From positions 45,961-109,960 of the forward strand of contig SUVN01000004.1 of NCBI GenBank assembly GCA_015061985.1: DNA of 64,000 bases, written 5' to 3'. Below the pieces are notes generated by a model. The model worked only from the letters and a program-made list of their open reading frames with translations. It ran no database searches and was not told the DNA's origin. Below are positions 44,211-54,827 of this stretch, piece by piece (position 1 is the first letter of the stretch; the number at the start of each line of letters is the position of its first letter). Both the position numbers and the translations under genes were made by a program. The DNA is from Akkermansiaceae bacterium. Lineage in GTDB: Bacteria > Verrucomicrobiota > Verrucomicrobiia > Verrucomicrobiales > Akkermansiaceae.

Positions 44211-45449
44211 ATGAAGACACAATATGTTCTGCCGACGTACGGATGTGCACCCTTTGATGCGGTGCGGGGTGAGGGCTCGTATCTGTATGATTCGACGGAG
44301 CGACGTTATGTGGATTTTTGTGCCGGTATCGCCACTTGCTGTCTGGGGCATGCCTATCCGGCGGTGGTGGAGGCCGTTTCCAAGCAGGCTGCTAAGCTGA
44401 TGCATTGTTCCAACCTGTACGGTATCCCCGGTCAGGCAGAGGTGGCCGAGCTGGTGGTGGAGAAGATGATTGGAATTCCCGGGCGCGTGTTCTTCTGCAA
44501 CTCCGGAGCAGAAGCCAATGACGGCATCATCAAGGTGGCGCGTCGTTTCGGGCATCGCAGACCCGCAGCGGATGGTTCTCCCCGTTATGAGGTGATTACG
44601 TTTAACAAGAGCTTCCACGGTCGCACCCTCGGCTCCATGGCCGCCACCGGACAGGCTAAAATTCAGGTGGAGTTCGACCCGCTTCTTGTAGGGTTCAAAT
44701 ATGTGGACTTCAATGATTTAGAGGCGCTGAAGGCCGCTGTGTCGGAGGTGACCTGCGGCATCATGCTGGAGGCCATTCAGGGCGAGGGCGGCGTGAACCC
44801 CGTCACGCCGGAGTTCCTGCGCGGTGTGGCGGCTCTCTGCAAGGAAAAGGATTTGTTGCTCATGATTGACGAGGTGCAGTGCGGCTACTGCCGCTGCGGT
44901 GCCACCATGGGCTGGAAAGCGATTTGCCCGGAAGTGGAGCCGGATCTGGTCTCCTGCGCCAAGGGCATGGGCGGCGGCTTCCCCATGGGCTGCTTCTGGG
45001 TGAGTAACCGCGCCATTGACGGGCAGGGGACGGCTCTTTCCTCCATCATGGGTGCCGGGTCGCATGGCTCCACCTTTGGTGGCACCCCGCTGGCCTGTGC
45101 TGCGGCAAAAGCCGTTATTACCGAGCTGGTGGCCGGGAAGTATGAGCAACGCGCTGCCCGTTTGGGCGAGGTGTTGAAAAATACCGTAGAGAGCTGGAAT
45201 CTTCCCTGCGTGGAGACTGTACGCGGTAAGGGATTGCTGCGGGGTATCGGGCTGCGCAAGGGTAGCTTCACCGTGCCGGAGGGACAGCTCCCGGCGGCGT
45301 ATGTGAACGGCCTTTGCCGCGAAGCCGGATTGCTGGCATGCCCTGCCGGGCCGGACACGCTCCGTCTCATCCCTGCGCTCAACATCCCGGAAGAGGTGCT
45401 GGAGGAAGGTCTTGCCATTCTCAAATCCGTGCTGGAAAAGCTGGCGTAA
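44211..45449 (+). CDS. argD: Acetylornithine/succinyldiaminopimelate-type aminotransferase
   Basis: 412 residues from the ATG at 44211. A pyridoxal-phosphate class III transaminase that makes N-acetylornithine in arginine synthesis, perhaps also serving lysine synthesis. Key segments are VDFCAGIATCCLGHAYPAVV, FFCNSGAEANDGIIKVAR, LLMIDEVQCGYCRCGAT, and SCAKGMGGGFPMGCF with the cofactor lysine near residue 251. A longer frame from 44172 would start within the promoter and is rejected. No arginine genes are adjacent. Other ornithine or GABA transaminases are close relatives, so the substrate is inferred. Confidence 0.88.
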   Translation: MKTQYVLPTYGCAPFDAVRGEGSYLYDSTERRYVDFCAGIATCCLGHAYPAVVEAVSKQAAKLMHCSNLYGIPGQAEVAELVVEKMIGIPGRVFFCNSGAEANDGIIKVARRFGHRRPAADGSPRYEVITFNKSFHGRTLGSMAATGQAKIQVEFDPLLVGFKYVDFNDLEALKAAVSEVTCGIMLEAIQGEGGVNPVTPEFLRGVAALCKEKDLLLMIDEVQCGYCRCGATMGWKAICPEVEPDLVSCAKGMGGGFPMGCFWVSNRAIDGQGTALSSIMGAGSHGSTFGGTPLACAAAKAVITELVAGKYEQRAARLGEVLKNTVESWNLPCVETVRGKGLLRGIGLRKGSFTVPEGQLPAAYVNGLCREAGLLACPAGPDTLRLIPALNIPEEVLEEGLAILKSVLEKLA

Positions 45450-45463
45450 ATCCTGCAAGAAGC

Positions 45464-45492
45464 TTGACTTTGCCTGATATTTCTGCTATATA
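45464..45492 (+). promoter_or_regulatory. Leaderless-type promoter of nuoA
   Basis: TTGACT (45464-45469), 17 bp, TATATA (45487-45492). The start is predicted near 45499, 7 nt before the ATG at 45506. Confidence 0.7.
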
Positions 45493-45505
45493 ACCCGCAA
45501 CAGCT

Positions 45506-45904
45506 ATGCTTCAGGAATATTTTTCAGCTCTCATTCAGTTAATCGCCGGCTTCGGTTTTGCCGGGCTCATCATCGTTCTGAGTGTGATTTTCGGTCGCCG
45601 TGCCAAGATGGGGCAGGGTGCTGATGTGCCGTATGAATGCGGAAACGTACCGGATGGTGATGGCGCTCCTGCGTTCTTCTCCGTGAAGTTCTATCTGGTG
45701 GCCATCCTTTTCCTGGTGTTTGACCTGGAGGTGGTGTTCCTGTACCCCTGGGCGCTGGGCTTCAAGGATTTTGTGATGAACAACGGCGCGGCTTTCGGTG
45801 CCATGACGGTGTTTATCGCGGTGCTGATGATTGCCTATCTCTATGCCGTAGGTAAGGGTGCCGTGGTGTGGCATCGCAACCCCGCCCCTCGTAGCCGCGG
45901 TTGA
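45506..45904 (+). CDS. nuoA: NADH-quinone oxidoreductase subunit A
   Basis: 132 residues with three membrane helices (about 10-30, 68-90 and 97-118). The loop between the first two has the invariant [20 protein letters not shown], and [17 protein letters not shown] is the second signature. It forms part of the quinone-site region of complex I in the inner membrane. It is normally first in a nuoA-N cluster; here the next gene is metH, so the rest of complex I must be encoded elsewhere. Promoter and terminator flank this single gene. Confidence 0.95.
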   Translation: MLQEYFSALIQLIAGFGFAGLIIVLSVIFGRRAKMGQGADVPYECGNVPDGDGAPAFFSVKFYLVAILFLVFDLEVVFLYPWALGFKDFVMNNGAAFGAMTVFIAVLMIAYLYAVGKGAVVWHRNPAPRSRG

Positions 45905-45944
45905 TGCTGTGCCCATGGAACTTTTTTCATAGATTTTCAAACGA

Positions 45945-45974
45945 CAGCGCACTACCCTGTGCGCTGTTTTCTTT
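45945..45974 (+). terminator. Terminator of nuoA
   Basis: CAGCGCAC (45945-45952) pairs with GTGCGCTG (45959-45966) around a 6-nt loop, followed by TTTTCTTT. It ends only 23 bp before the metH ATG. Confidence 0.8.
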
Positions 45975-45996
45975 CCCTCTCATCCCCCATCCCGTT

Positions 45997-48900
45997 ATGA
46001 AGACCACAGCAGCTGAACGCCGCGCCGCCTTGAACCGCATCCTCGCAGAACGTATTTTTATCCTGGACGGCGGTATGGGCACCATGATTCAAAAACACAG
46101 GCTTGCCGAGGCTGATTATCGCGGCTCACGCTTTGCGGACACCGAGCAGTACCCGCAGGATTTGCTGAATAACAACGACGTGCTGTCCCTCACGCGCCCG
46201 GAGATACTGCGCGGGATTTATGATGCGTACTTTGCCGCCGGGTCAGACATGGTGAGCACCTGCACTTTCTCCTCCACCGCTCTGGGGCAGCATGAGTTCT
46301 TTCACCATGAGCCCCCTTGCCGCCATGATCAGGACTATTATGAACGCGTGTTGCAGGACGCTCCGCTGGCGGCTCTGGTGCGGGAGATGAATCTGGCGGC
46401 CTGCCGCGTGGCGCGTGAGGCGGCGGAGGCTGCGGAGCAGCAGCAGGGGCGTCCCTGTCTGGTGGGCGGTTCCATCGGACCGATGGCCGTGACGGCATCC
46501 CTTTCTCCGGAGGTGAATGACCCCGGTTTCCGCGCGGTGAACTTTGACCAGCTGCGCCGTGCCTACCGCGCTCAGGTGGAGGCGCTTGCCGACGGCGGGG
46601 TGGATGTGCTGATGCTGGAGACGATTTTCGACACGCTTAATGCGAAGGCGTGTATCTACGCCATTGAGGAGCTGCGAGAGGAGCGAGAGCTGCCGCCGCT
46701 CATGATTAGTTTCACCGTGACTGACCGCGCCGGCCGCACACTGTCCGGGCAGACCGTGGAGGCGTTCTGGAACTCCGTGCGCCACGCTGCTCCCTTGTCC
46801 GTCGGCATGAATTGTGCCCTGGGGGCAGACCTCATGCTGCCTTTTGCGCGTGAGCTGTCCGCTCTGGCAGATTGCGCGGTGAGCATGTACCCGAATGCTG
46901 GCTTGCCTGACCCGCTCAGCCCCACGGGGTATGCCCACAGCGCGGAATTCATGGCCAATATCCTGCGCGGCTATGCAGAGGAAGGTTTGCTTAACATGGT
47001 GGGCGGCTGTTGCGGCACTACGCCGGAATATATCGCCGCCATTCGCGAAGCCGTCTCCGGTTTTGCGCCGCGAACGATTCCGACAAAGCCCGCCGATGGC
47101 TCCATGCGCCTGGCGGGGCTGGAAGCCATGAACCACCACCGCAGCGAGGGTATCCTCTTCATTGGGGAGCGCTGCAACGTGGCAGGCTCGCCGAAGTTTG
47201 CGCGTCTCATCCGCGAGGGCAAGTATGAGGAGGCCGTTTCCATTGCCCGCCAACAGGTGGAGAAGGGGGCGCGTGTGCTGGACTTCTGTTTTGACGATGG
47301 AATGATTGACGGCCCCGCCGCCATGACCCGTTTTCTGAACCTCGTGGCGGCTGAGCCGGACATTGCCCGCGTGCCCTTCATGGTGGACTCCTCCAAATGG
47401 GAGATTATCGAGGCCGGGCTGCGCTGCATGCAGGGCAAGGGTATCGTGAACTCCATTTCCCTGAAGAACGGCGAGGAGGAATTCCTGCGCCAGGCTCGCA
47501 TCATTCGCCGCTACGGTGCCGCTGTGGTAGTGATGGGATTCGATGAGAAGGGGCAGGCCTGCGCCCGTCAGGACCGCATTGATATTGCCCACCGAGCCCA
47601 CCGTCTGCTCACGGAAGTGGTCGGGTTCCCGGAAGAAGATATCATTTTCGACCCGAACGTGCTGACGGTAGGCACCGGCATTGCCGAGCATGCCAACCAT
47701 GCGCTGCATTTCTTCCAGGCGACGGAGGAAATTCACCGCTGCCACCCGCTGTGCCACATTTCCGGCGGTATTTCCAACGTGTCCTTCTCGTTCCGGGGTA
47801 TCAACCCCGTTCGTGAGGCCATGCACTCAGCTTTCCTGCACCATGCGGCAAAGGGCGGGCTGGATTTGTGCATCGTGAATGCGGCACTGATGGATGACTA
47901 TGAGAGCATTCCCGCACACCGCCGCAAGCTGGTGGAGGATGTGCTGCTGAATGTGAGTGAGGATGCGACGGAGTGCCTCATTTCCTACGCCCAGGAGCTG
48001 GCGGCTGCCAAAGAGCGAGAGAAAGCCACCGCCTCCTCTGCTGCTCCGAAAGCCGCCGCACCCGTAGCCGAATGGCGCAGCCGCCCGGTGCAGGAGCGTC
48101 TGGCGCATGCGCTGGTCAACGGTATCACGGATTTCATTGAGCCCGATACCCGCGAGGCTCTGGAGCTCTGCGGCACGCCGCTGGCGGTGATAGAAGGGCC
48201 GCTCATGGAGGGGATGAAGCAGGTTGGTGAGCTTTTCGGTTCCGGAAAAATGTTCCTGCCGCAGGTGGTGAAGAGTGCCCGCGTGATGAAGCAGAGCGTA
48301 GCCATTCTGACCCCGCTGCTGAATGCGGCTGCCGGCTCAGCTTCCTCTGCCGGTACGGTGGTGCTGGCCACGGTGAAGGGAGATGTGCATGACATCGGCA
48401 AAAATATCGTCAGCGTCGTGCTTTCCTGCAATGGTTTCCGTGTGGTCGACCTCGGGGTGATGGTTCCCTGTGAGGATATCCTGGCCGCCATTGAGCGCGA
48501 AAAAGCAGATATTGTGGCTCTTTCCGGGCTCATCACCCCCTCTCTGGATGAGATGGCAAAGGTGGCGGCGGCACTGGAAGCCGCCGGGTACACGCTGCCG
48601 CTGATGGTGGGCGGTGCAACGACAAGCCCGCTGCACACGGCGCTCAAGCTCGCGCCGCATTACCCCTCCGGGGTGGTAGTGCAGACGGCGGATGCCTCCA
48701 CCATTGTTCCCGTGGCAGCCTCTCTGCTGAGTACGGAGCGGGAGCAGGTTATTGCGGATATCAAGGCTGAGCAGAAGCGCCGCTGTGAGGAGTTTGAAGA
48801 GAAACATGTGCCCCTCCTGCCGCTGGAGCAGGCTCGCGCACAGGCTCTGCCCGTGGATTGGGCTGCCCAGCCCCAACCCGTGCCGAGCCGCACCGGTGTC

Positions 48901-49728
48901 TTTACCGTAGGCGTTCCCTGCGGCTGCGCCTGTCACACGCCGCAACCGGATTATGCCCTGAGCTGGCAGCAGCTTCTGGATGCTGCGGATTGGAGCATCC
49001 TGCTGCGCTTCTTCGAGCTGCAGAGCGTATGGAATCCCGCCCGTGGGGCATTCCATCCCAATGCCCCCGCTGATAAGGTGGCGCAGGCCGTGCAGCTCAT
49101 GGATGATGCCCGCGCTCTCTTTGCCCGCGCGCAGGCTGAAGCCCGTCTGAAAGCCCGCGCCGCTGTCGGTATCTGGCCGGCTTACCGTGCGGTGGATGAT
49201 ATCGTGGTGGAGGGCGGTACTATCCTGCGCACCATGCGCCAGCAGACAGTCAGCGATAAACCGCGCCTTGCCCTGGCCGACTTTGTTGCGCCGCAGGGGC
49301 AGGGGGGATATGTCGGGGCACTCCAGCTTTCCGTCACAGGCGGTGAGGAATGGGCGGCAGAGTTCGATGCCGCGCACGATACCTACAACTCGCTCCTCTG
49401 CGCCGCTCTCTGCAACATGATGGCAGAAGCCCTTGCCGAATGCACGCACGAGGTTATCAACCAAATCTGGCCGCCTGCGGACGGCGATGCCCGCACGTCT
49501 GTGCGCCCGGCCTGCGGCTATCCCTCTCAGCCTGACCATTCGGAGAAAGAGACTATCTTCTCCCTGCTGGATGCCACCACCCGCACCGGTGCCACCCTCA
49601 CGGATACCTACATGATGCAGCCCGCATCCTCCGTCTGTGCGCTCGTGTTCAATCATCCGCAGGCCCGCTACTTCGCCGTGGGCCCCATCGGTGATGACCA
49701 GCGCGCCGATTATGCCGTAAGAAGGTAA
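45997..49728 (+). CDS. metH: Cobalamin-dependent methionine synthase
   Basis: 1243 residues from the ATG at 45997; an in-frame extension to 45901 would cross the nuoA terminator. Modules in order: homocysteine domain ([11 protein letters not shown] near the start, zinc cysteines in [11 protein letters not shown] and [13 protein letters not shown]), methyl-tetrahydrofolate domain (from [18 protein letters not shown], near 387), cobalamin cap and Rossmann domain with the B12-ligand histidine in [16 protein letters not shown] (near 797), and the reactivation domain ([19 protein letters not shown]). It methylates homocysteine in the cytosol using B12. No promoter is clear and no B12 riboswitch precedes it; some read-through from nuoA is possible. 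Confidence 0.96.
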   Translation: MKTTAAERRAALNRILAERIFILDGGMGTMIQKHRLAEADYRGSRFADTEQYPQDLLNNNDVLSLTRPEILRGIYDAYFAAGSDMVSTCTFSSTALGQHEFFHHEPPCRHDQDYYERVLQDAPLAALVREMNLAACRVAREAAEAAEQQQGRPCLVGGSIGPMAVTASLSPEVNDPGFRAVNFDQLRRAYRAQVEALADGGVDVLMLETIFDTLNAKACIYAIEELREERELPPLMISFTVTDRAGRTLSGQTVEAFWNSVRHAAPLSVGMNCALGADLMLPFARELSALADCAVSMYPNAGLPDPLSPTGYAHSAEFMANILRGYAEEGLLNMVGGCCGTTPEYIAAIREAVSGFAPRTIPTKPADGSMRLAGLEAMNHHRSEGILFIGERCNVAGSPKFARLIREGKYEEAVSIARQQVEKGARVLDFCFDDGMIDGPAAMTRFLNLVAAEPDIARVPFMVDSSKWEIIEAGLRCMQGKGIVNSISLKNGEEEFLRQARIIRRYGAAVVVMGFDEKGQACARQDRIDIAHRAHRLLTEVVGFPEEDIIFDPNVLTVGTGIAEHANHALHFFQATEEIHRCHPLCHISGGISNVSFSFRGINPVREAMHSAFLHHAAKGGLDLCIVNAALMDDYESIPAHRRKLVEDVLLNVSEDATECLISYAQELAAAKEREKATASSAAPKAAAPVAEWRSRPVQERLAHALVNGITDFIEPDTREALELCGTPLAVIEGPLMEGMKQVGELFGSGKMFLPQVVKSARVMKQSVAILTPLLNAAAGSASSAGTVVLATVKGDVHDIGKNIVSVVLSCNGFRVVDLGVMVPCEDILAAIEREKADIVALSGLITPSLDEMAKVAAALEAAGYTLPLMVGGATTSPLHTALKLAPHYPSGVVVQTADASTIVPVAASLLSTEREQVIADIKAEQKRRCEEFEEKHVPLLPLEQARAQALPVDWAAQPQPVPSRTGVFTVGVPCGCACHTPQPDYALSWQQLLDAADWSILLRFFELQSVWNPARGAFHPNAPADKVAQAVQLMDDARALFARAQAEARLKARAAVGIWPAYRAVDDIVVEGGTILRTMRQQTVSDKPRLALADFVAPQGQGGYVGALQLSVTGGEEWAAEFDAAHDTYNSLLCAALCNMMAEALAECTHEVINQIWPPADGDARTSVRPACGYPSQPDHSEKETIFSLLDATTRTGATLTDTYMMQPASSVCALVFNHPQARYFAVGPIGDDQRADYAVRR

Positions 49729-49738
49729 GGGTTTTTAC

Positions 49739-49767
49739 TTTACACGCATTGTTGGTTTTGGTAGTAT
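49739..49767 (+). promoter_or_regulatory. Promoter of the restriction-modification genes
   Basis: TTTACA (49739-49744), 17 bp, TAGTAT (49762-49767). The start is predicted near 49774, with a 30-nt leader to the first gene. Confidence 0.65.
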
Positions 49768-49803
49768 CAAATCCACTTGGCGAGTATCACTGAAGCGTAA
49801 AGT

Positions 49804-52659
49804 ATGTTTTATCGGTTGATTGAGCAGAAGCGGGACGAATGGTTCAGCTCCGATGGTTGTACTGTTCGGAGCTTGTTGGCTTACATAGAGACAACGGGAA
49901 AGATGCGCGATGCTCAGGTCGAAGCTATCAAGACATACTTGTTTCTCAAAATCGCGTGTAAAAACAGACCTCTGTGGGAATTATTCTCGACCGGTTATTT
50001 CAATTCTCTGGACATCGATGCTGTAAGCGGAACTCCCGCCGCTCATGCTGAATTAAGAAGAAATCCGGCGGCTGTGGCTTTGCTGGAGTACGCATGTCTG
50101 CGGGACAAAAAAGGTAAGCAGCTTTCTCCTCAGTTGGAGAAGCATATCCTCTCTCATACATCGACAATTGATTGTGTCCGCGCTTTCCGGGATATTTTTT
50201 ACGGTGTCAGTTATACTGATTATCTGTTCAGTCTGCCGATGGGTGCCGGCAAGACCTACCTGATGGCTGCTTTTATATATCTGGACTTGTATTTTGCTCA
50301 GCTTGAGCCGGATAACCCTGCGTTTGCACACAATTTCATGGTGTTGGCACCCTCCGGGCTTAAGTCATCCATAGTGCCCAGTCTGCGTTCCATTCGCAAT
50401 TTTGATCCGTCTTGGATAATACCGGAACCCACCGCATCGCAATTGAAGCGACTGATTCATTTTGAGGTGCTGGATGAGCAGCGCTCTGCCGGCAAGAGTA
50501 ACCGCGTGAAGAACCCGAATGCTCAGAAGCTGGCAAACTTGCAGCCTTTTGATGATATGATGGGGTTGGTGGCTATCACCAACGCGGAAAAAGTTATTTT
50601 GGATAGGGTGGATAATTCTGATGAGGATTTATTGCTGTCTGCTGATGAGCGCAAGAAAACATACCTTGCCAACGAACTGCGCCATTTTATCGGTAAAATC
50701 CCACATCTTGCCATTATCATCGATGAGGTACACCATGCGGCTGATGGCGAAATCAAGCTCCGCAAGGTGGTGAATCAGTGGTCAGCTACGGGTAATTGTA
50801 CAGGAGTTCTTGGTTTTTCCGGCACTCCCTATCTGGAGAAAGCGGAAAACGTGCTGCTGGGAGACAGTTTCACCATCCGTAATACGGATTTATCCAATGT
50901 CGTCTATCATTATCCTCTGGCTCAGGGTATCGGCAATTTCCTGAAGATTCCGGCGGTGAAGCATGTGGCGGAGTCATCTGAGGATGTGATTCGCCGTGGT
51001 GTGCGTGAGTTTTGCTCGGAATACGGTACTACCGTGTACCACGATGGTACCTGTGCCAAGCTTGCCATCTATTGCGGGCTCATTGAGAATCTGGAAGAAA
51101 CGGTGTATCCCATCGTGGCGGAGATTCTGTCGGAGCAGGGGATGAACCCGACTGAAAGCATTCTGAAATATCACGGTGGAAACAAGACCTACCCGCAGCC
51201 GGAGAATGCCGAGTTCGAGTTTGCTTCACTTGACACCTCTTTGTCGAAAATTCGAGTGGTGCTCTTAGTACAGATTGGCAAGGAGGGTTGGGATTGCCAC
51301 AGCCTGGCTTCTGTTATCCTGCCGCATGAAAAATCCTGTCCCCGTAACATGGTGTTGCAGACCTGTTGTCGTTGCCTGCGTCAGGTTCAACGCCATGCTC
51401 AGGAGTCGGCTCTCATCTGGCTGAATGAGAGCAATGCTTCCACTCTCAACAAGCAACTCTTGCAGCGTCAGAATATCAGTCTGCGTGAGTTCTGTGCCAG
51501 GCCGATATCCAAAACGCGGCTCCTTAATCGGTATTCTCGCATGGATGTTCAGCAGGTGCCGCCCATCGATTTCTACCAGCTCAAAGTGCGTTACGAAACA
51601 CTGGTGCTTGAGGCGGCCCTTGATACTGCCGGCCGTTTGCGGCAGCTTGAACAGGTATCTGCAGCCGAAGCTAAACTCGTTCATACTCAGGATTTGGAAG
51701 GACGGGAACTCGCCTTGTATGAGGCAGAGGCGTTGACCGATGTGCAAACGCCCATTACTTTTAACGCATGGCTGCATGATATTGCCAAAGGCTCGTTCAA
51801 TTCGCTGACCGTTGTGCAGCTCAAAGCTCATGAAGATACACTCAGAAAGCTTTATGCAAAAATAAGCACCGGAACTGAGGACGGTTATGATGTGCTGCGC
51901 CCGGGGGTTGACCACGCTCGCGTTAAATCTCTTATACGTCAGGCTTTTGTGCCGAAGCGTGATTTTGCGACTCGTGAGGATATTATCTCGACCTCCGCAT
52001 CCCTCCTGCAGATTAACAGGCTGACCAGCCCTGTTACAGCGGCGGAGTCCGCTATCTATCATCCGGAGCCGGATGATGTGGAGAAAATCATGCAGGCAGA
52101 TGCTGCTCCGCAGCAGGTAGCACTGACGCCTGAGATGCAGGCTCTCATGGAGCAACTGAAAGCGCTTGGCGGTGCTGTTTCCTTTGCGGCTCAACAGCAT
52201 GAGGAGCGGCATCGCACGTACCACTATCTCCCCTATCATTTTGATAGCCGTCTGGAAGTGGAGTTCTTTACGCGCTTGCTTGCCCTTCAAAGTCTGAAGG
52301 ATAAAAATCTGGAGTTCTATTTTAATGGTGATGATACCCTTACGGAATTCAAGATAGAATGCTACCACCGCGTCGGGCAATCATGGCAGTACATCGGTCG
52401 CTATGTGCCGGATTTTCTTCTTCTTTCCCGCTCCCCTGATGGTGGGGTGCACAAGGTCATCATCATTGAGACCAAGGGCGAGGGCTTTGCTGCCAGGCAT
52501 GAAAAACGACGCGCCTTTATGGAAAATGAGTTTATCCGTAAGAACAACGAGCGTTTTGGCTATGCCCGCTTCGATTACCTTTATCTGGAGGATACCATGC
52601 CGATGGATTCCTTGCTGGCTAAGACTCACAACGCTGTTATTTCTTTCTTTAACGATTAA
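49804..52659 (+). CDS. res: Type III-like restriction endonuclease subunit (helicase-nuclease)
   Basis: 951 residues. The SF2 helicase core has Walker A SLPMGAGKTYLMAAF (near 147), the DEAH-type box IIIDEVHHAADGE (near 306), GFSGTPYLEKAENVL, and motif VI-like VLQTCCRCLRQVQRH. The C-terminus carries a PD-(D/E)xK nuclease pattern, YVPDFLLL (near 868) followed by IIIETKGEGFAARHEKR (near 888). This layout fits Res subunits, which translocate on and cut unmodified DNA with the partner methyltransferase. Its gene precedes the methyltransferase gene by 11 bp, the reverse of the usual mod-res order. Recognition site unknown. Confidence 0.88.
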   Translation: MFYRLIEQKRDEWFSSDGCTVRSLLAYIETTGKMRDAQVEAIKTYLFLKIACKNRPLWELFSTGYFNSLDIDAVSGTPAAHAELRRNPAAVALLEYACLRDKKGKQLSPQLEKHILSHTSTIDCVRAFRDIFYGVSYTDYLFSLPMGAGKTYLMAAFIYLDLYFAQLEPDNPAFAHNFMVLAPSGLKSSIVPSLRSIRNFDPSWIIPEPTASQLKRLIHFEVLDEQRSAGKSNRVKNPNAQKLANLQPFDDMMGLVAITNAEKVILDRVDNSDEDLLLSADERKKTYLANELRHFIGKIPHLAIIIDEVHHAADGEIKLRKVVNQWSATGNCTGVLGFSGTPYLEKAENVLLGDSFTIRNTDLSNVVYHYPLAQGIGNFLKIPAVKHVAESSEDVIRRGVREFCSEYGTTVYHDGTCAKLAIYCGLIENLEETVYPIVAEILSEQGMNPTESILKYHGGNKTYPQPENAEFEFASLDTSLSKIRVVLLVQIGKEGWDCHSLASVILPHEKSCPRNMVLQTCCRCLRQVQRHAQESALIWLNESNASTLNKQLLQRQNISLREFCARPISKTRLLNRYSRMDVQQVPPIDFYQLKVRYETLVLEAALDTAGRLRQLEQVSAAEAKLVHTQDLEGRELALYEAEALTDVQTPITFNAWLHDIAKGSFNSLTVVQLKAHEDTLRKLYAKISTGTEDGYDVLRPGVDHARVKSLIRQAFVPKRDFATREDIISTSASLLQINRLTSPVTAAESAIYHPEPDDVEKIMQADAAPQQVALTPEMQALMEQLKALGGAVSFAAQQHEERHRTYHYLPYHFDSRLEVEFFTRLLALQSLKDKNLEFYFNGDDTLTEFKIECYHRVGQSWQYIGRYVPDFLLLSRSPDGGVHKVIIIETKGEGFAARHEKRRAFMENEFIRKNNERFGYARFDYLYLEDTMPMDSLLAKTHNAVISFFND

Positions 52660-52670
52660 TTTTTCTACTT

Positions 52671-54689
52671 ATGGCTGTTCGTTACGTCCCCTATTTCCCC
52701 GATACGCTGCAAGGTCAGGCCTTGCTGGATAATTTTGTCCGTACCCGCAGAATCCTGCGTTACAGGGACAACGATGCCGTGGTGGAGCGTGTGCAGCGGG
52801 GGATGCCTCTTTACGAAATGGAGCTGCAGGAGCGTGTGGGCGATAATCCCGATGGTAATCTGGTCATTCGCGGTGAGTGTGTTTCTGCCTGTGCTTATCT
52901 GAAGGATAAGGGAATCGAGGTTGATCTGGTTTATATCGACCCCCCTTTTGCCAGCGGAGCTGATTATGCCAAGAAAGTCTACATTCGCCGCAATCCGGCG
53001 GTGGCTGAGGCTATCTCTCAGGCCGAGGAGGAGCTTGATATGGATGAGCTCAAGGCTTTCGAGGAAAAAATGTACGGCGATGTCTGGGACAAGGAGCGCT
53101 ACCTCAACTGGATGTACGAGAACCTCATGGCTATCAAATCCGTCATGAGTGAGAATGCTTCCATCTATGTCCATCTGGATTGGCACATCGGGCACTATGT
53201 CAAAATCCTCATGGATGAAATCTTCGGCGAGGAGAATTTCAGGAATGAGATTATCTGGAAGCGCTCGACTGCTCATAGCGATGCTTCTTTCTATGGTAAC
53301 AATTTTGAAAGTATTTTCTTTTACACGCTGAATGATGCTGCGTATTTTGAGAATCCCTTGCAAGCCTATGATGAGACGTATTTAGCGCGCTTCCGTTCGG
53401 CTGATTCGGATGGACGTTTGTGGGAAAGTGGTAATTTGACAGCCAAGGGATTAAAAGGTTCCGGGTATACTTACACGTATAAAGGGTGTACATCGTTGTG
53501 GCGTTGTCCGCTTGCTACTATGGAGCAGCTTGATAGGGAGGGGCGGTTGCATTTTACAAAAAATGGAGGTATACGGTTAAAGGTATATAAAGATGAATTG
53601 AAAGGTATGCCTTGCCAGAGTCTTTGGACTGATATAAATGCCATTAATTCACAAGCGGAAGAACGCGTCGATTATGCGACTCAGAAACCTGAAGCCTTGC
53701 TGGAGCGAATCATAAAGGCCAGCAGTAATGAAGGAATGGTGGTCGCAGACTTTTTCGGCGGCAGCGGTGTGACGGCGGCAGTGGCACAGAAGCTCGGGCG
53801 AAAGTTCATCCATGGGGACGTGGGCATAAACAGTGTCCAGACCGTACGCCGCCGCTTGGTGGAAAATGGAGCATCGTTCGACATGCTGGAGGTAAAGGAC
53901 GGGGTTTCTTTGTACCGCAATCCTGTGCAGACCATGGAGAAGCTCAGGAAACTCATCCCCGGCTTGCGGAATGAGGATGCGCTGGACAAGTTCTGGGAGG
54001 GGGCTGTCAACGATTCTCAGTATGGCATGATACCGGTCTATTTGCCCAATCTCATGGACGGGACAACACGCCTGCTGGATCGCGTGCTGATGAACCGTAT
54101 TATCCGCGAGGCCATGCCCGACCTGCCGGAGGACACTCGCCGAGTCATTGTCTATTACATCGATATTACCGACCGGGCGGAGATAGAGGCGTTCATCCGG
54201 GAGAATAACGATTCTCTGGCTGAAATCGAGCTGCGAGACCTTAAACCGGTGCTGGATAATGTGGTGGTGGAAGATGCCGCAGAATGGAGCTTGAGCGAAT
54301 CAATGGATGGCATCCTTCCTTGCTGGAAACTCACTCTGGATTCCTTCTTCAGCGATCGGGTACAGTCCAAAATTAATGAATTCAATCTTCGCGGTTACCA
54401 GCAAATGCTCAAAAAGGGCAAGGGGGATGCATTTGCTCCCATTGTCACCGGCGAAAACGGACTTGAAACCATCGAATGGCTCAGTCTGGACTGCTCAACA
54501 GCAGACAAAGCAGCACCATGGCATAGTGATACCGAAATCTTTATCGACCGCAACGGCTACGTTATTCTGGATGGTCGGAAAACAAAATCTTTCTGGGATG
54601 GCACTATCACCGCACCGACTCGCCCCCTGCGACTCAAAATTCGCAATATCTGCGGAGATGAGACGGTGTGGTGTCTCGGTGAGCAGTGA
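52671..54689 (+). CDS. mod: Type III-like DNA methyltransferase (Mod)
   Basis: 672 residues. The catalytic motif VYIDPPFASGADY (near 89) precedes the AdoMet motif ADFFGGSGVTAAVAQKLG (near 360), the order of beta-class amino methyltransferases, which make N6-methyladenine or N4-methylcytosine. The segment between them (about 190-345, bases 53240-53700) is the target-recognition region and is visibly richer in A and T than the flanks, as if exchanged horizontally. The C-terminal 240 residues are a separate domain probably used to bind Res. It should protect host DNA and direct the partner encoded upstream. Confidence 0.9.
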   Translation: MAVRYVPYFPDTLQGQALLDNFVRTRRILRYRDNDAVVERVQRGMPLYEMELQERVGDNPDGNLVIRGECVSACAYLKDKGIEVDLVYIDPPFASGADYAKKVYIRRNPAVAEAISQAEEELDMDELKAFEEKMYGDVWDKERYLNWMYENLMAIKSVMSENASIYVHLDWHIGHYVKILMDEIFGEENFRNEIIWKRSTAHSDASFYGNNFESIFFYTLNDAAYFENPLQAYDETYLARFRSADSDGRLWESGNLTAKGLKGSGYTYTYKGCTSLWRCPLATMEQLDREGRLHFTKNGGIRLKVYKDELKGMPCQSLWTDINAINSQAEERVDYATQKPEALLERIIKASSNEGMVVADFFGGSGVTAAVAQKLGRKFIHGDVGINSVQTVRRRLVENGASFDMLEVKDGVSLYRNPVQTMEKLRKLIPGLRNEDALDKFWEGAVNDSQYGMIPVYLPNLMDGTTRLLDRVLMNRIIREAMPDLPEDTRRVIVYYIDITDRAEIEAFIRENNDSLAEIELRDLKPVLDNVVVEDAAEWSLSESMDGILPCWKLTLDSFFSDRVQSKINEFNLRGYQQMLKKGKGDAFAPIVTGENGLETIEWLSLDCSTADKAAPWHSDTEIFIDRNGYVILDGRKTKSFWDGTITAPTRPLRLKIRNICGDETVWCLGEQ

Positions 54690-54827
54690 AAATCGATGTG
54701 AGCTTGAAGAAAAAGCTGAATAAAGATGACATCGACCGCTAATACGCTTAAACTGAACAGGAAACTCTTTCGCGCACAACGAGCTGATTTTCATTCGTAA
54801 CTCGTATTCCCTTTAAATGTCAAGGTT

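Noticed and set aside
45905..45996. B12 riboswitch before metH
   Set aside because: The gap is only 92 bp and is accounted for by the nuoA terminator; no B12-box pattern is present.
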